From Saccharopolyspora rosea (lineage in GTDB: Bacteria > Actinomycetota > Actinomycetes > Mycobacteriales > Pseudonocardiaceae), in assembly GCF_025643595.1 (NCBI RefSeq), contig NZ_CP102826.1, positions 3,534,001 to 3,598,000 on the forward strand: a stretch of 64,000 nucleotides of DNA. Direction: 5' to 3'. Made by a program: the position numbers and the translations under genes. This document shows, in pieces, positions 26,311 through 35,624 of the stretch (positions are counted from its first letter, which is position 1; the number at the start of each line of letters is the position of its first letter). Below the pieces are notes generated by a model, which was not told the DNA's origin, searched no databases, and saw nothing but the letters and a program-made list of their open reading frames with translations.

Positions 26311-27129
26311 TCAGTCCCACCAGAACAGCCACGCTCCGGCCCGCAGCAGGTCGGTGGCGTGGCCCTCCAGCGGTTGCGCGGCGAGGAGTTCCGGGCAGAA
26401 GGCGTAGTGCTCCGCCGCGACGCGCAGCGCGTGCTCCCGGTCGCGCGGCGGCCAGGCCGCGGTGACCGCGAGCGTGTCGAACCCGAGGTGGCACAGCCGA
26501 GCGCCGAAGCGGCGCTGCCAGGAGCGGACCACCGCCGCACACCCCACTGCGTCCACTGTGGATGGTGGTATCCAGCCGCACGAGGCGATCGCCTCGGCGC
26601 CGTCGGCGGCCGGGACGAGCCCGAGCAGGACGTCGTCGCGGCCGGTCAACGCGCCCGCTCCGTCCGGGGACTCGGCCAGCGACGCGGCGTGCGCGTCCGG
26701 ATCGCCCTCCGGCCGGGCGGCGTCGGCGAGCCCGGGCCAGGCGTCGAACGGCACCGGGTGCACCGCGTCGGCGCCGAAGTCGTCGTCGCGGCGGACCTCG
26801 GTGCGCCACCGCCGGGCGAGCCACGCGTCGACGTCCACCTCGTCGATCCCGCTCGCCGCGACGGGCGCGAGTTCGCCGTTGTGCCACGGGCGCGTCGGGG
26901 TGCGGCGCATGCTGGCCAGCATCGTCAGCAGCAGCGGCCACAGCCCCGTCCGCGGGTGGTCGGCGAGCAGCCGCGCCCACCGCACGCCCGCGTCGGGCAC
27001 CGGCTCGTCGGACACCCACAGCAGCGGCTCGCCGGTCGGAGGGCCCACCGGCACGCCGCCCGCGTCCAGCCGGCCGCGGGCCACCGGGCGGCCGGGCGGC
27101 AGCCCTTCCGGCAGATCCGGCAGCGCCAT
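26311..27129 (-). CDS. DUF4253 domain protein
   Basis: 272 residues. The C-terminal part has the DUF4253 pattern SWQRRFGARLCHLGFDTL, PPRDREHALRVAAEHYAFCPE and a final WLFWWD. The N-terminal 100 residues are less typical. It begins two bases after the preceding gene stop and is the third gene of the Rhs locus. DUF4253 proteins are common next to polymorphic toxins, so a second immunity role is plausible but unproven. Confidence 0.75.
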   Translation of the reverse strand: MALPDLPEGLPPGRPVARGRLDAGGVPVGPPTGEPLLWVSDEPVPDAGVRWARLLADHPRTGLWPLLLTMLASMRRTPTRPWHNGELAPVAASGIDEVDVDAWLARRWRTEVRRDDDFGADAVHPVPFDAWPGLADAARPEGDPDAHAASLAESPDGAGALTGRDDVLLGLVPAADGAEAIASCGWIPPSTVDAVGCAAVVRSWQRRFGARLCHLGFDTLAVTAAWPPRDREHALRVAAEHYAFCPELLAAQPLEGHATDLLRAGAWLFWWD

Positions 27130-27130
27130 C

Positions 27131-28096
27131 TCATCCTCCCCGCTGGTGGTCGGCGGCGTCGACGTCGACGGCCAGGCGCTCCGCCAGCACGGTCAGCCGG
27201 GGCACGTGGCCCGGCGGCAGCACCGGCGCCAGCACGCGGAACACGCGCTCGGGAGCCTCCTGCCGGTACTGCTCCAGCAGCGATGTCGCGCGCAGCAGCA
27301 CGTCCCCGGTGGCCAGTTCCCGCACGGTGTGGAACGCCCCCGAGCGTTCCAGCGCCTCCGGGCCGCCCAGCCTGTCGACGAGTTCTCCGGCGCAGATCGT
27401 GACCCACGAATACCCCCGCAGCACCTCCGCGCAGCGGGGAACACCGGGCGGCTCGGGCGCGACCGGGTGGATCGCCTGTTCCAGCGCGGTTCCGGCGAAC
27501 TCGGCGGCGTCGTCGGTGAGGTGGCCGTAGCGGGCTGGAAGCCGGACCGCCCAGCGTTCCAGGAAGCCGATCAGCCGCTCCTGGATCCCCGGCGACTCCG
27601 GCCACGGGAGCAGCTGGCTGGGCAGCGACGCGTGGAACTGGACCCACCGGGGGTCGGCGCGGTGCCGGCGGACGCCGAAGGTGATGGTCGCCCACCAGTT
27701 GACCAGCCTGCCCTCGGAGTCCAGCGGCGCCAACGAGAGGTTGACGTCCAGCAGCCCGGGATCCGCGAGGCGGCGGACGACCCGGTCCCAGGCGCGCCGC
27801 GAGTACAGCGCGTTGCTCCACCGCCGGGATCCGGGATCGCGGCAGGTGCGCAGCAGGGCCCACGTGGTGTCCGGTGGGCCCATGACGCCGAACGCGTTGC
27901 GCGCGGTCCGCGGGCGCAGCACCGGATCGGTCGGCAGTCGCGCGACCAGCGGCGGCGCGCACTCCTCGACCGCCTCGGTCAGCCACGCCCCGGCGTCGCG
28001 GGCGAACTGCTCCGGCGAGTCCACCCGGTGGTCCAGTTCCAGGTGGAGCCGGACCACGGGCGGCCCCTCCGCCACCCACGGGTTAGGCGGCGGCAA
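27131..28096 (-). CDS. Probable immunity protein of the Rhs toxin
   Basis: 321 residues, TTG start inside the 3' end of the Rhs gene (14-base overlap), as expected for a co-translated antidote. The sequence has a LRGYSWVTICAGELVDRLGG segment resembling DUF3396-type immunity proteins; this is my recollection and not firm. A GTG at codon 8 is an alternative start. It would bind and neutralise the Rhs C-terminal nuclease in the cytosol. Confidence 0.65.
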   Translation of the reverse strand: MPPPNPWVAEGPPVVRLHLELDHRVDSPEQFARDAGAWLTEAVEECAPPLVARLPTDPVLRPRTARNAFGVMGPPDTTWALLRTCRDPGSRRWSNALYSRRAWDRVVRRLADPGLLDVNLSLAPLDSEGRLVNWWATITFGVRRHRADPRWVQFHASLPSQLLPWPESPGIQERLIGFLERWAVRLPARYGHLTDDAAEFAGTALEQAIHPVAPEPPGVPRCAEVLRGYSWVTICAGELVDRLGGPEALERSGAFHTVRELATGDVLLRATSLLEQYRQEAPERVFRVLAPVLPPGHVPRLTVLAERLAVDVDAADHQRGG

Positions 28097-31000
28097 CGAC
28101 GACCACGCCCAGCAGCAGCACGGCCCCCAGCACGGCTCCGGCTCCCGCGCTCTGCTGCGGGGTCGGCATCGGGAACGACGGCAGCGGCGGCAGGTGCCAG
28201 TGCCAGAACTCGTACCAGTGGTGCTCGGGCTCGGAGCGCGGCTTCGGTTGCGGGACCGGCACCGTCCTCGGCGGCGGCGGTTTGAGCTGCGGGCCGTAGA
28301 GCACGGCGCCCCACTGCACGCCCTTGGTGAACGAGTAGACCTCCCACTGCAGGTCGTCGACGGTGATCCCGGGCAGCGGCACGTGGGCCGCCATGGCGTC
28401 GCCGGGTTCGGCGTGCGGGGTCTGCGGGAACGGCGGCGGCCGCATCCCCGACCACGCCACCGCGTAGTCCTCCGCCTCCTGCCTGGCCAGCGCTTCGGAG
28501 GCGGTTTCGTCGCCCTGGTGGGTGCTGGACTTGACCTCCCACAGGTAGGCCGTCGGCGGGTGCAGGAACGCGATGTCCACCCGGCCGTTCACCGCACCGT
28601 TCTTGCCCGCGCCCTTGATGAACACCTCGTTGCGCATGTTCGACTCGGCCGCGGGCACCGACATGCCGAACTTCGCGGCCATCTGGCCCTCCAGCGACAC
28701 CGTCGCGGTCTCCACGGCCAGATTGTGCAGGCTCGTCCGGTCACCGCCGCGCCCGGCCGCGAGCATGCCGACGGCACCGGCCACCATCCCGCGCATCGCG
28801 CTCGCCCGGGCCGCCGGACCGGCGAACGGCGCGGCCAGCAGGCCCAGCGGGTCGACGCGGTCCAGCGGGTCGTTGTCGGCGTAGGCGTAGGGGTGTCCGG
28901 CACGCCCGGGACCGACGGTGGACACCGTGATCGGGTCGCGCGTGGTGAACCGCCCCAGCGAGGCGTCGTACCACCTCGCCCGCAGGTCGATCACCGGCCC
29001 CAGCGCCAGCTCCCCGCGGTAGCCGAACCGCGGGATCTCCGGGCCTCCCGGGTGGTGCGGGTGCTGCTCGGGCGCACCGAACGGCTCGTAGTGGCGGGCC
29101 TGCGCCCACGCGGCCGTGTCGTCGGTGCGCAGGGTGGAGCCGAAGGCGTCGTGGTGGAACGCCCGCGAGCCGTGCTCCCAGGAGGCGAACACCCGGCCGT
29201 AGCCGTAGGTGAAGTCCGCGCTGAGCCTGCCCGGGCGGTCGTGCTCGGTGTCGTCGAGGTCCGGGTGGACGCGCTGGGTGATGATCTGCGGGACCTTGTC
29301 GTGGTTCCACCGGTACCGCACCGAGGTCGCCTGCTCCTGCTCGCGGCGTTCGTCGGTGTTGGTGAACACGAGCAGCACCGGCAGGTCGTCCCCGTTGACC
29401 GTGGCGGTGACGCGTTCGGCGGGCCACGGCTCGGTCGAGGTGAACTCGACCGCCCGTCCGAGGCCGTCGTAGGTGGTGGTGCGGCGGTGCTCGCCCGTGG
29501 TCCGTTCGACCAGGCGTCCGGACGAGTCGTACCGGTACTCGGTGCGCAGGCCGTGCGCCTCGGAGGCCACCAGCTGGTCGGCGGCGTCGTAGCGGTAGTG
29601 CGTCTCGTGCTCGCCGTGCCGCAGCCGCGTGCGGTTGCCGACCGCGTCGTAGGTGAAGTGCAGCCGGTCGGATTCGCGTTCCCGCCAGAACCCGTGTTCG
29701 CGGTGCACCTGCTCGGCCGTGGCCGGCCCGGGTTCGTGCGGATCCCACGGCCAGGGCCGGATGTCCCAGCGCCGCGCCGACACCAGCTGACCGAGCCGGT
29801 CGTACCGGAACTCGGCGCGGTGGCCGTCGTCGTGCTGGGTGAGGATCCTGCCGTCCGGATCGTGGGTGAAGGCGGTCCGGGCGATCGGGTGGCCGTCCTG
29901 GTACGTGGTGAACCGGGTCAGCAGGCCATGCTCGTAGTGGTAGCGGCGCGCGAGGCGGTCGGGGAGCTGCTCGGTGATCAACCGCCCGTCCGGGTCCACC
30001 GCGTACGCGACGTCGCCGGCCCGCGAGTCGTGCAGGCCGACGAGCCGCCCGTTGAGGTCGTAGCGGTAGGTGACCTCGTGCCCGTCGGGGTAGACCAGGG
30101 CGGTGCGCTGCCCGGATCGGTCGTACCGGGCCCGCAGCACCGAACCGTCCGGGTCGGCGACCTCGGTGAGCCGCCCGGCGCCGTCGTAGCTGTAGCGGGT
30201 GGTGCCGGTGCCGTCGGTCATGGTGGTGCGGCGCCCGACCCGGTCGTAGCCGTAGCGGACCTCGGTGCCGTCGTCGGCCCGGCGGCGCACCAGCCGCCCG
30301 TTCTCGTCGTGGTCGAAGTGCTGCGCGCGCCCGTCGGGGTCGGTGACCTCGACGAGGTGGCCCGCGTCGTCGTAGGAGCGGTGCGTGGTGCGGCCGAGCG
30401 GGTCGGTGGCCGAGGTCTGCCGACCGGCCTTGTCGTAGGTGAACCGGGTGACCGCGCCCTTGGCGTCGGTGACCGAGATCAGCCGCCCGGCCGGGTCGTA
30501 GCCGTACTGCGTCTCGTTGCCGTTGCCGTCGATGGACGCCGTCATCCGGCCCGCCGGGTCGTAGCGGTACCTCCGGCGGATGCCGCCGGGGCTGGTCTCG
30601 GCGATCCGGTGACCTCGCGAGTCGTACTCGTAGCGGGTCACCCAGCCGCGCGGGTCGACGGTGGCGACGACGTGCCCGGCGGCGTCGTACTCGGTGCGGG
30701 TGACCAGGCCCGCCGCGGTGGTCACGGCGATGCGGCGGCCCTGCGGGTCGTAGGCGTAGCGGGTGATGCCGCCCTCGGGATCGGCGGCCTCGGTGACCCG
30801 GCCGCGCCGGTCCCGGTGCAGCACCGCGCTGCGCCCGTCGGGGTCGGTGGTCGAGGCGAGCGTGCCCTGCGGCGTCCACCGCATGGTCGCCCGGGCACCG
30901 GTCGGGTCGGTCACCGACACCGGCATCCCGGCGGCGTCGTGGCCGATGTGCCAGGAGCCGCCCTCCGGGTCGGTGATCCGGTTCCGGCGTCCGGCGGCGT

Positions 31001-32831
31001 CGTAGCCGTAGCGGGTGGTCGCCCCGCCGGGGTCGGTCACCGCGACCGGGTTGCCGCGCTCGTCGTGGGCGATGCGGGTGGTGCCGGAGGGGGTGTCCTC
31101 GGCCACGACGTTGCCGTCGGCGTCGCGGGTGTAGCGCACCCACGTGCCTTCCGGGTCGGTGACGCCGTTCAACCGGCCGAGGGCGTCGTAGGAGTAGCGG
31201 GTCACCCCGCCGTCCGGTCCGGTGATCGCGAGCAGCCGCCCGTGGGGGTCGCGCGAGTAGGTCGTCCGGTTGCCCGTCGGGTCGGTCACCGCGGACGGCA
31301 GGCCCGCGCTGTCGTGGTCGTAGCGGGTCGCGGCGCCGTCCGGCTCGATCCGTTCGAGGAGCCTGCCGCCGGGCGAGTAGCGGAAGCGCGTCACGGCGCC
31401 GAGCGGGTCGACGTGCTCGGTGACCCGACCGGCCGCGTCGAACGTCCAGCGCGCGGTGGCGCCGTCCGGTCCCGTCACCGCGGTGGTGTTCCCGGCGGCG
31501 TCGTGGTCGAACAGCGTCCGGTCGCCCTCCGGGTCGGTGATCGCGACGAGGTCGCCCGCGGCGTCGTGGGTGCGGGTCGTGGTGGCGCCCCCGGGGTCGG
31601 TGACCGACTCGATCAGTCCGTTGTGGACGACGTAGCGCCACGATCCGCCGACGGGGTCGACGATCTCGCGCGGGACGCGGCTGTCGCCCTCGTAGCGGTA
31701 CCGGGTCCGCCCGCCTTCGGCGTCGGTCTCCGACACCACGCGGCCGGACTCGTCGTAGTCCCACGTCGTGGTGCTCCCGCCAACGGTGCGGGACACGAGG
31801 TTGCCGCGGTCGTCGTGTTCCTGGGCGACGACGACACCGCCCGGGGACGTCGCCGTGGGCCGCAGTCCGCGCTCGTCGTGGGCGAACTCCGCGGTGCCGC
31901 CCTCCGGGTCCACCGTCCGGGCCGTCCGCCCGTGCGCATCGGCGTGGAACTCGGTGCGCATCCCGGTCACCACGTCGGTGACCGTGGTGACGCCCGGTTC
32001 GTAGTGGAACTCCACTCCCCCGCCGCTCGGGAAGTCCTGCCGCACGACGCGGCCGGACTCGTCGTGGGCGTTGACGACCAGCACCACCCCGTCCGGGTCG
32101 ACGACCCGGGTCAGGCGACCGGCGTCGTCGGTGTCGAACCGGGTCGTCGCACCGGTGGCGTCGGTGACCGACTCCAGCGCGCCGCGCGGTCCGTAGGAGT
32201 ACGACACCGCGCGGCCATCGTTGGCCTCGACGCGGACGAGCCGGTCCGCGTCGTCGTAGCTGAACACCAGGGATCTGCCGAACGAGTGCGCCGCGCGCAG
32301 CACCCGACCGCGTTCGTCGTGCTCGACGGTGACCCGCTGCCCCTCGTCCTCCCGCGCGCTCAGCCGCCCGGACACGTCGAACAGCCAGCGGACGCCGGAG
32401 CGGAACGACAGCGCGTACCCGCCTTCGGCGTCCTGGACGAGATCGGCGTCGAGGTCCGGTGGCCGCGCGAAGCGCCCCGGTCCGTCGGGGTGGAACGCGA
32501 GGACCCTGCCGTCCTCGTCGTGGAATTCCACGAGCGCGGTGTGCTGGCGGATGATCCCTTCCCGCTCCGCGACGAGCCGGGCCCCGAAGGCCCTGCTCCA
32601 GCCCGGGCCGAGCGGCCCGCCGCCCTCCGCGCGCGAGTTGTAGGTGCGCGTCCACTCCAGCAGTCCCCGCAGCGCGGGTGGGAAGGACAGATCGGTCGCG
32701 TGGTACGTGGCGTTGCCGGTGGTGGTGTTCACGCCGCTACCGGCGAAGGCGTAACCGTCGTGGCGACCGAGGATTTCGCGAACCGGACGGTTCGGCTGCT
32801 GTGCACCGGGTTCGGACATCGAGGCCCCCAT
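28083..32831 (-). CDS. Rhs-family polymorphic toxin with predicted PD-(D/E)XK nuclease end
   Basis: 1582 residues. The order is: a DUF6531-like start (GNATYHATDLSFP at about 40-55), some 1100 residues of YD/Rhs repeats (units like DAAGRVTEHVDPLGAVTRF), then the Rhs core end DASLGRFTTRDPI and the border motif DPLDRVDPLG near 1320. The C-terminal ~260 residues are the toxin. Asp1419, Glu1432 and Lys1434 (VD...WEVK) with Gln1451/Tyr1456 (QEAEDY) form a PD-(D/E)XK pattern. A proline-rich stretch and a final hydrophobic helix (1563-1582) follow. No signal peptide is seen. ATGs at 32831 and 32819 are alternative starts. Confidence 0.9.
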   Translation of the reverse strand: MGASMSEPGAQQPNRPVREILGRHDGYAFAGSGVNTTTGNATYHATDLSFPPALRGLLEWTRTYNSRAEGGGPLGPGWSRAFGARLVAEREGIIRQHTALVEFHDEDGRVLAFHPDGPGRFARPPDLDADLVQDAEGGYALSFRSGVRWLFDVSGRLSAREDEGQRVTVEHDERGRVLRAAHSFGRSLVFSYDDADRLVRVEANDGRAVSYSYGPRGALESVTDATGATTRFDTDDAGRLTRVVDPDGVVLVVNAHDESGRVVRQDFPSGGGVEFHYEPGVTTVTDVVTGMRTEFHADAHGRTARTVDPEGGTAEFAHDERGLRPTATSPGGVVVAQEHDDRGNLVSRTVGGSTTTWDYDESGRVVSETDAEGGRTRYRYEGDSRVPREIVDPVGGSWRYVVHNGLIESVTDPGGATTTRTHDAAGDLVAITDPEGDRTLFDHDAAGNTTAVTGPDGATARWTFDAAGRVTEHVDPLGAVTRFRYSPGGRLLERIEPDGAATRYDHDSAGLPSAVTDPTGNRTTYSRDPHGRLLAITGPDGGVTRYSYDALGRLNGVTDPEGTWVRYTRDADGNVVAEDTPSGTTRIAHDERGNPVAVTDPGGATTRYGYDAAGRRNRITDPEGGSWHIGHDAAGMPVSVTDPTGARATMRWTPQGTLASTTDPDGRSAVLHRDRRGRVTEAADPEGGITRYAYDPQGRRIAVTTAAGLVTRTEYDAAGHVVATVDPRGWVTRYEYDSRGHRIAETSPGGIRRRYRYDPAGRMTASIDGNGNETQYGYDPAGRLISVTDAKGAVTRFTYDKAGRQTSATDPLGRTTHRSYDDAGHLVEVTDPDGRAQHFDHDENGRLVRRRADDGTEVRYGYDRVGRRTTMTDGTGTTRYSYDGAGRLTEVADPDGSVLRARYDRSGQRTALVYPDGHEVTYRYDLNGRLVGLHDSRAGDVAYAVDPDGRLITEQLPDRLARRYHYEHGLLTRFTTYQDGHPIARTAFTHDPDGRILTQHDDGHRAEFRYDRLGQLVSARRWDIRPWPWDPHEPGPATAEQVHREHGFWRERESDRLHFTYDAVGNRTRLRHGEHETHYRYDAADQLVASEAHGLRTEYRYDSSGRLVERTTGEHRRTTTYDGLGRAVEFTSTEPWPAERVTATVNGDDLPVLLVFTNTDERREQEQATSVRYRWNHDKVPQIITQRVHPDLDDTEHDRPGRLSADFTYGYGRVFASWEHGSRAFHHDAFGSTLRTDDTAAWAQARHYEPFGAPEQHPHHPGGPEIPRFGYRGELALGPVIDLRARWYDASLGRFTTRDPITVSTVGPGRAGHPYAYADNDPLDRVDPLGLLAAPFAGPAARASAMRGMVAGAVGMLAAGRGGDRTSLHNLAVETATVSLEGQMAAKFGMSVPAAESNMRNEVFIKGAGKNGAVNGRVDIAFLHPPTAYLWEVKSSTHQGDETASEALARQEAEDYAVAWSGMRPPPFPQTPHAEPGDAMAAHVPLPGITVDDLQWEVYSFTKGVQWGAVLYGPQLKPPPPRTVPVPQPKPRSEPEHHWYEFWHWHLPPLPSFPMPTPQQSAGAGAVLGAVLLLGVVVVAAA

Positions 32832-33019
32832 CCTCAGACCGGATCCCCCCGGATTCCGGGTCCTACCACCAGCCGGTGAAGCAGGTCAACCACGTTCGAC
32901 CATCAGCCGGATCCGACTGGGCCACCCGTGCGAGGACACCGCGGGCAGTTCCGACAGGAAGCGCTTTTCCCGTCACACCGGGAAAACAGGACGATCAGCC
33001 TTCTGTCCGAAGTGGACGG

Positions 33020-33379
33020 TCAGTGGATGCGGCGCGGCTGCCCGCCCCGGAGGCGCGGCCGCGTCCGGTCCTCGGCGACCTCGCCGTCGACCGTCGGGTT
33101 GGTGAGCAGCTGCCCGGCCGGCGGGCGCCGGCACCGGATCCACACGCTGCGCTCGTGGCACACCGGGCAGGTGGTGAACCGGGCGCCCGGGGAGGGCTGC
33201 TCGCACCGGACGACCTCCTGGCCGCACAGGCACGGGATCGGACCGGTGGCTCCGCGCGGGCCCGCGTAGCAGTGCCGCTGGAACTCGCTGGTGACCCACC
33301 ACAACTGCGCATCGGCCGAGTACCGCGCCAACAGCCGGGCGATGTCCGGTGGTGGCTCGTACCAGACCTCTTCCGCCAT
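33020..33379 (-). CDS. Small zinc-ribbon-like protein
   Basis: 119 residues. Four cysteines in two pairs (CLCG and CPVC, plus CRR) suggest a zinc ribbon near residues 50-85. The ATG at 33379 is preferred; the GTG one codon earlier is too close to the GGAGGGGGA site. No family is recognised. It may be a nucleic-acid or protein-binding accessory of the Rhs locus, but this is only positional. Confidence 0.6.
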   Translation of the reverse strand: MAEEVWYEPPPDIARLLARYSADAQLWWVTSEFQRHCYAGPRGATGPIPCLCGQEVVRCEQPSPGARFTTCPVCHERSVWIRCRRPPAGQLLTNPTVDGEVAEDRTRPRLRGGQPRRIH

Positions 33380-33621
33380 CACTCCCCCTCCACGTCGCGC
33401 GGCGCACGCGAAGACTAACCGACGACGACGCGCCGCGGATCCGGATCCGCTGACAAGTCCCGGCGCGCGGGACGGCCGGTCACGATTCAGCCGTGGTCAG
33501 CCCACCAGCGGGCGAGCCCGCCGAACGGGCCGGCATCGGGCGTGTCACCGGTCCCCGACCCCGGGCACGACCGGTCCGAGGCCGAACACGGGCCCGGCTC
33601 CGGCTCGGCCGCGCGCCGGAA

Positions 33622-34455
33622 CTACGGTTTGCGGGCGATGCCGCCGATGTGCAGGGCATGGGCCATGTCGTCCGGGTCGGGCATCTCCAGACCAGGCCGC
33701 CAGACGTTGTTCGGGACCAGTCCGGGGGCGATCAGCTCCAGGCCGTCGAAGTAGCGGATCTGCTCGTCCCAGGTGCGGAAGCACCGCGAGCCCAGGCCCC
33801 ACTCGGCGGCGGTGCGGGCCAGGTCGCGCACCCGCGGCTCGCCGGTGTCGCAGGTGTTGGACACCAGCAGGTAGCAGCCGGAGGGGAGCCGGTCGCGGAT
33901 CCGCGCGGCCACGCCCTCGGGGTCGTCCTCGTCGTCGAGGTGCATCAGGACTCCGCCCAGCAGAACGGCGAACGGCTCGGAGAAGTCGATGAGCCGCCGC
34001 GTCTCCGGGTGGTCGAAGATGGCGTCGGGTTCGCGGACGTCCCCCTCGATCAGCGTCGTGCCGACGTGCGCGGACAGCAGCGGCCCGCCGTGCACCAGCA
34101 CGGTCGGATCGTTGTCCACGTACACCACGCGCACCGCGGGATCGATCTCGTGCGCGACGTCGTGCACGTTGCCCGCGGTCGGCAGGCCCGAACCGATGTC
34201 GATGATCTGGCGGATCCCGGCCCGCCCCACCAGGAAACGCACCGCCTGCCGGATGAACGCCCGATTCGCCTTGGCCAGCAACGGGGTGTCCGGCATCGCC
34301 GCGATCAGCGCGGCGCTGGCCTCGCGGTCCACCGCGTAGTTGTCGGTGCCACCGAGCAGGTAGTCGTAGACCCGGGCCACCGACGCCCTGTCGGTGTCGA
34401 TCTCCGCGCGCTCCGGTGCTTGCAGCCGTCGCGGGGGCGAGGTCGAGTCGGTCAC
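33622..34455 (-). CDS. S-adenosyl methyltransferase family protein (PF04672/DUF574 type)
   Basis: 277 residues. The N-terminal SVARVYDYLLGGTDNYAVDR is the hallmark of this actinobacterial family. The SAM site is QIIDIGSGLPTAGNVHDVA, followed by VVYVDNDPTVLVHG. The GTG at 34455 has GGAG five bases upstream. The family is large in actinomycetes and its substrates are mostly unknown. Confidence 0.92.
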   Translation of the reverse strand: MTDSTSPPRRLQAPERAEIDTDRASVARVYDYLLGGTDNYAVDREASAALIAAMPDTPLLAKANRAFIRQAVRFLVGRAGIRQIIDIGSGLPTAGNVHDVAHEIDPAVRVVYVDNDPTVLVHGGPLLSAHVGTTLIEGDVREPDAIFDHPETRRLIDFSEPFAVLLGGVLMHLDDEDDPEGVAARIRDRLPSGCYLLVSNTCDTGEPRVRDLARTAAEWGLGSRCFRTWDEQIRYFDGLELIAPGLVPNNVWRPGLEMPDPDDMAHALHIGGIARKP

Positions 34456-34528
34456 GGCGGCTCCGTTCGCTCGTCGCGGGCATGGCGCCCGACCATCGTA
34501 ACCGGGCAAGATCGGCCCTCCGAACGCC

Positions 34529-35386
34529 TCAGCTCGCCTGCGACGCGGCCGCCCGGGAGTCCAGCTCCAGCGTCCGCCGGGGCGGACCGTCCACGACCGG
34601 ATAGGCGCGGACGGTCAGCTCCCGGTCGACGTGCACCAGTTCACCGGGCCGCAGCGGCCGCCATCCCGGGTCCTCGTCCATGCGCTCGCTGGCCACCACC
34701 ACCGAGGGCAGCCGGGCCAGCTGACCGGAACGCGTGCGGATGCGGCCCGCCGAACTCGCGTGTTCGAGATATCGGTCACCATGCGGTCCACCGGCAGCGC
34801 GCCGCAGCACGAACAACGAGTGCGTCTCCGGGTACCGCAGCGCCCACAGCTCGTCCGACGTCGTCAGCACGAGGTTGAGCGAGTACACCGGGAGCGCGTC
34901 GACGATCCACCGCACCGCCGCCGCGATGCCCGCGCCGATGTCACCGCCGTTGGCGTCGATGTGCCGGGTGACCAGCGCGAAGAACCGCTCGGAGTCGGTG
35001 TCCCCGGACACCAGGGACCGGTGCTGCCCCAGTTCGGCCTCCAGCGCGGGCAGGTCGCCGATGACGCCGTTGTGCGCGAACAACCGCCCGCGCTGTTCGA
35101 ACGGGTGGGTGTTGCGCGCTTCGAGCGCCCCGGAGGAGGCGTAGCGGACGTGGGCCAGGAACGTGGGCGACTCGCGCTCCCTGGCCTCCCGGGCGAAGCG
35201 CGGGTCGGCGTAGGCGGCCACCGGCTCCTTCTCCACCAGCGGCGTCCCGTCCGGCCGGAAGGTGCCCAGCCCGGTGCCGTCGGGTTCCCGGCGGCTCTGC
35301 CGCGCCAGGCTGTCGGGGGCCTCGACCAGCCAGAACGTCGCTCGCACCCGCCTGGCCCCGGCGGTGAGCCCGAACAACCGGCACAT
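34529..35386 (-). CDS. Class II glutamine amidotransferase
   Basis: 285 residues beginning MCRLFG, so Cys2 becomes the N-terminal nucleophile after Met removal. HVRYASSG and LFAHNGVIGD are the family glutamine-binding loops, and SGDTDSERFF is conserved. It hydrolyses glutamine or a gamma-glutamyl amide. It resembles the YafJ/EgtC group, but no ergothioneine genes are nearby, so the acceptor is unknown. Confidence 0.88.
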   Translation of the reverse strand: MCRLFGLTAGARRVRATFWLVEAPDSLARQSRREPDGTGLGTFRPDGTPLVEKEPVAAYADPRFAREARERESPTFLAHVRYASSGALEARNTHPFEQRGRLFAHNGVIGDLPALEAELGQHRSLVSGDTDSERFFALVTRHIDANGGDIGAGIAAAVRWIVDALPVYSLNLVLTTSDELWALRYPETHSLFVLRRAAGGPHGDRYLEHASSAGRIRTRSGQLARLPSVVVASERMDEDPGWRPLRPGELVHVDRELTVRAYPVVDGPPRRTLELDSRAAASQAS

Positions 35387-35624
35387 CACGTCCCTCCCGC
35401 CCCCGGAGTAACCCGACGCGGCCGGGACCAATCACCCGCACCAGCGCCACGAGGTCCGGCGCGGACGTCCTTCCAGCTCGACGCGGCCGGCCGCCCACCG
35501 CAGCGATCCGGCCCGGCGGTCCCAGGAGTCCGCCGGGGGCGCGGTGCGACAGGTCGACGGCCGGCCACACCGCGCGCTCCGGGTCGTCCGTGGCCACCAC
35601 CGTTGATCTCGGCACGCTCGAACG

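Noticed and set aside
29000-32700. Regularly spaced similar words that could suggest a CRISPR array or satellite
   Set aside because: They are codons of the YD/Rhs repeats (units of about 20 codons with variable sequence), continuous in one reading frame. No identical repeats with unique spacers were seen in the window.
27681-32879. A 1732-residue open frame on the plus strand opposite the Rhs gene
   Set aside because: Its sequence is a periodic mirror of the Rhs repeats (Arg/Val/Gly-rich, no domain). High GC with biased third positions leaves the opposite strand open; the minus strand has coherent YD repeats and an Rhs core.
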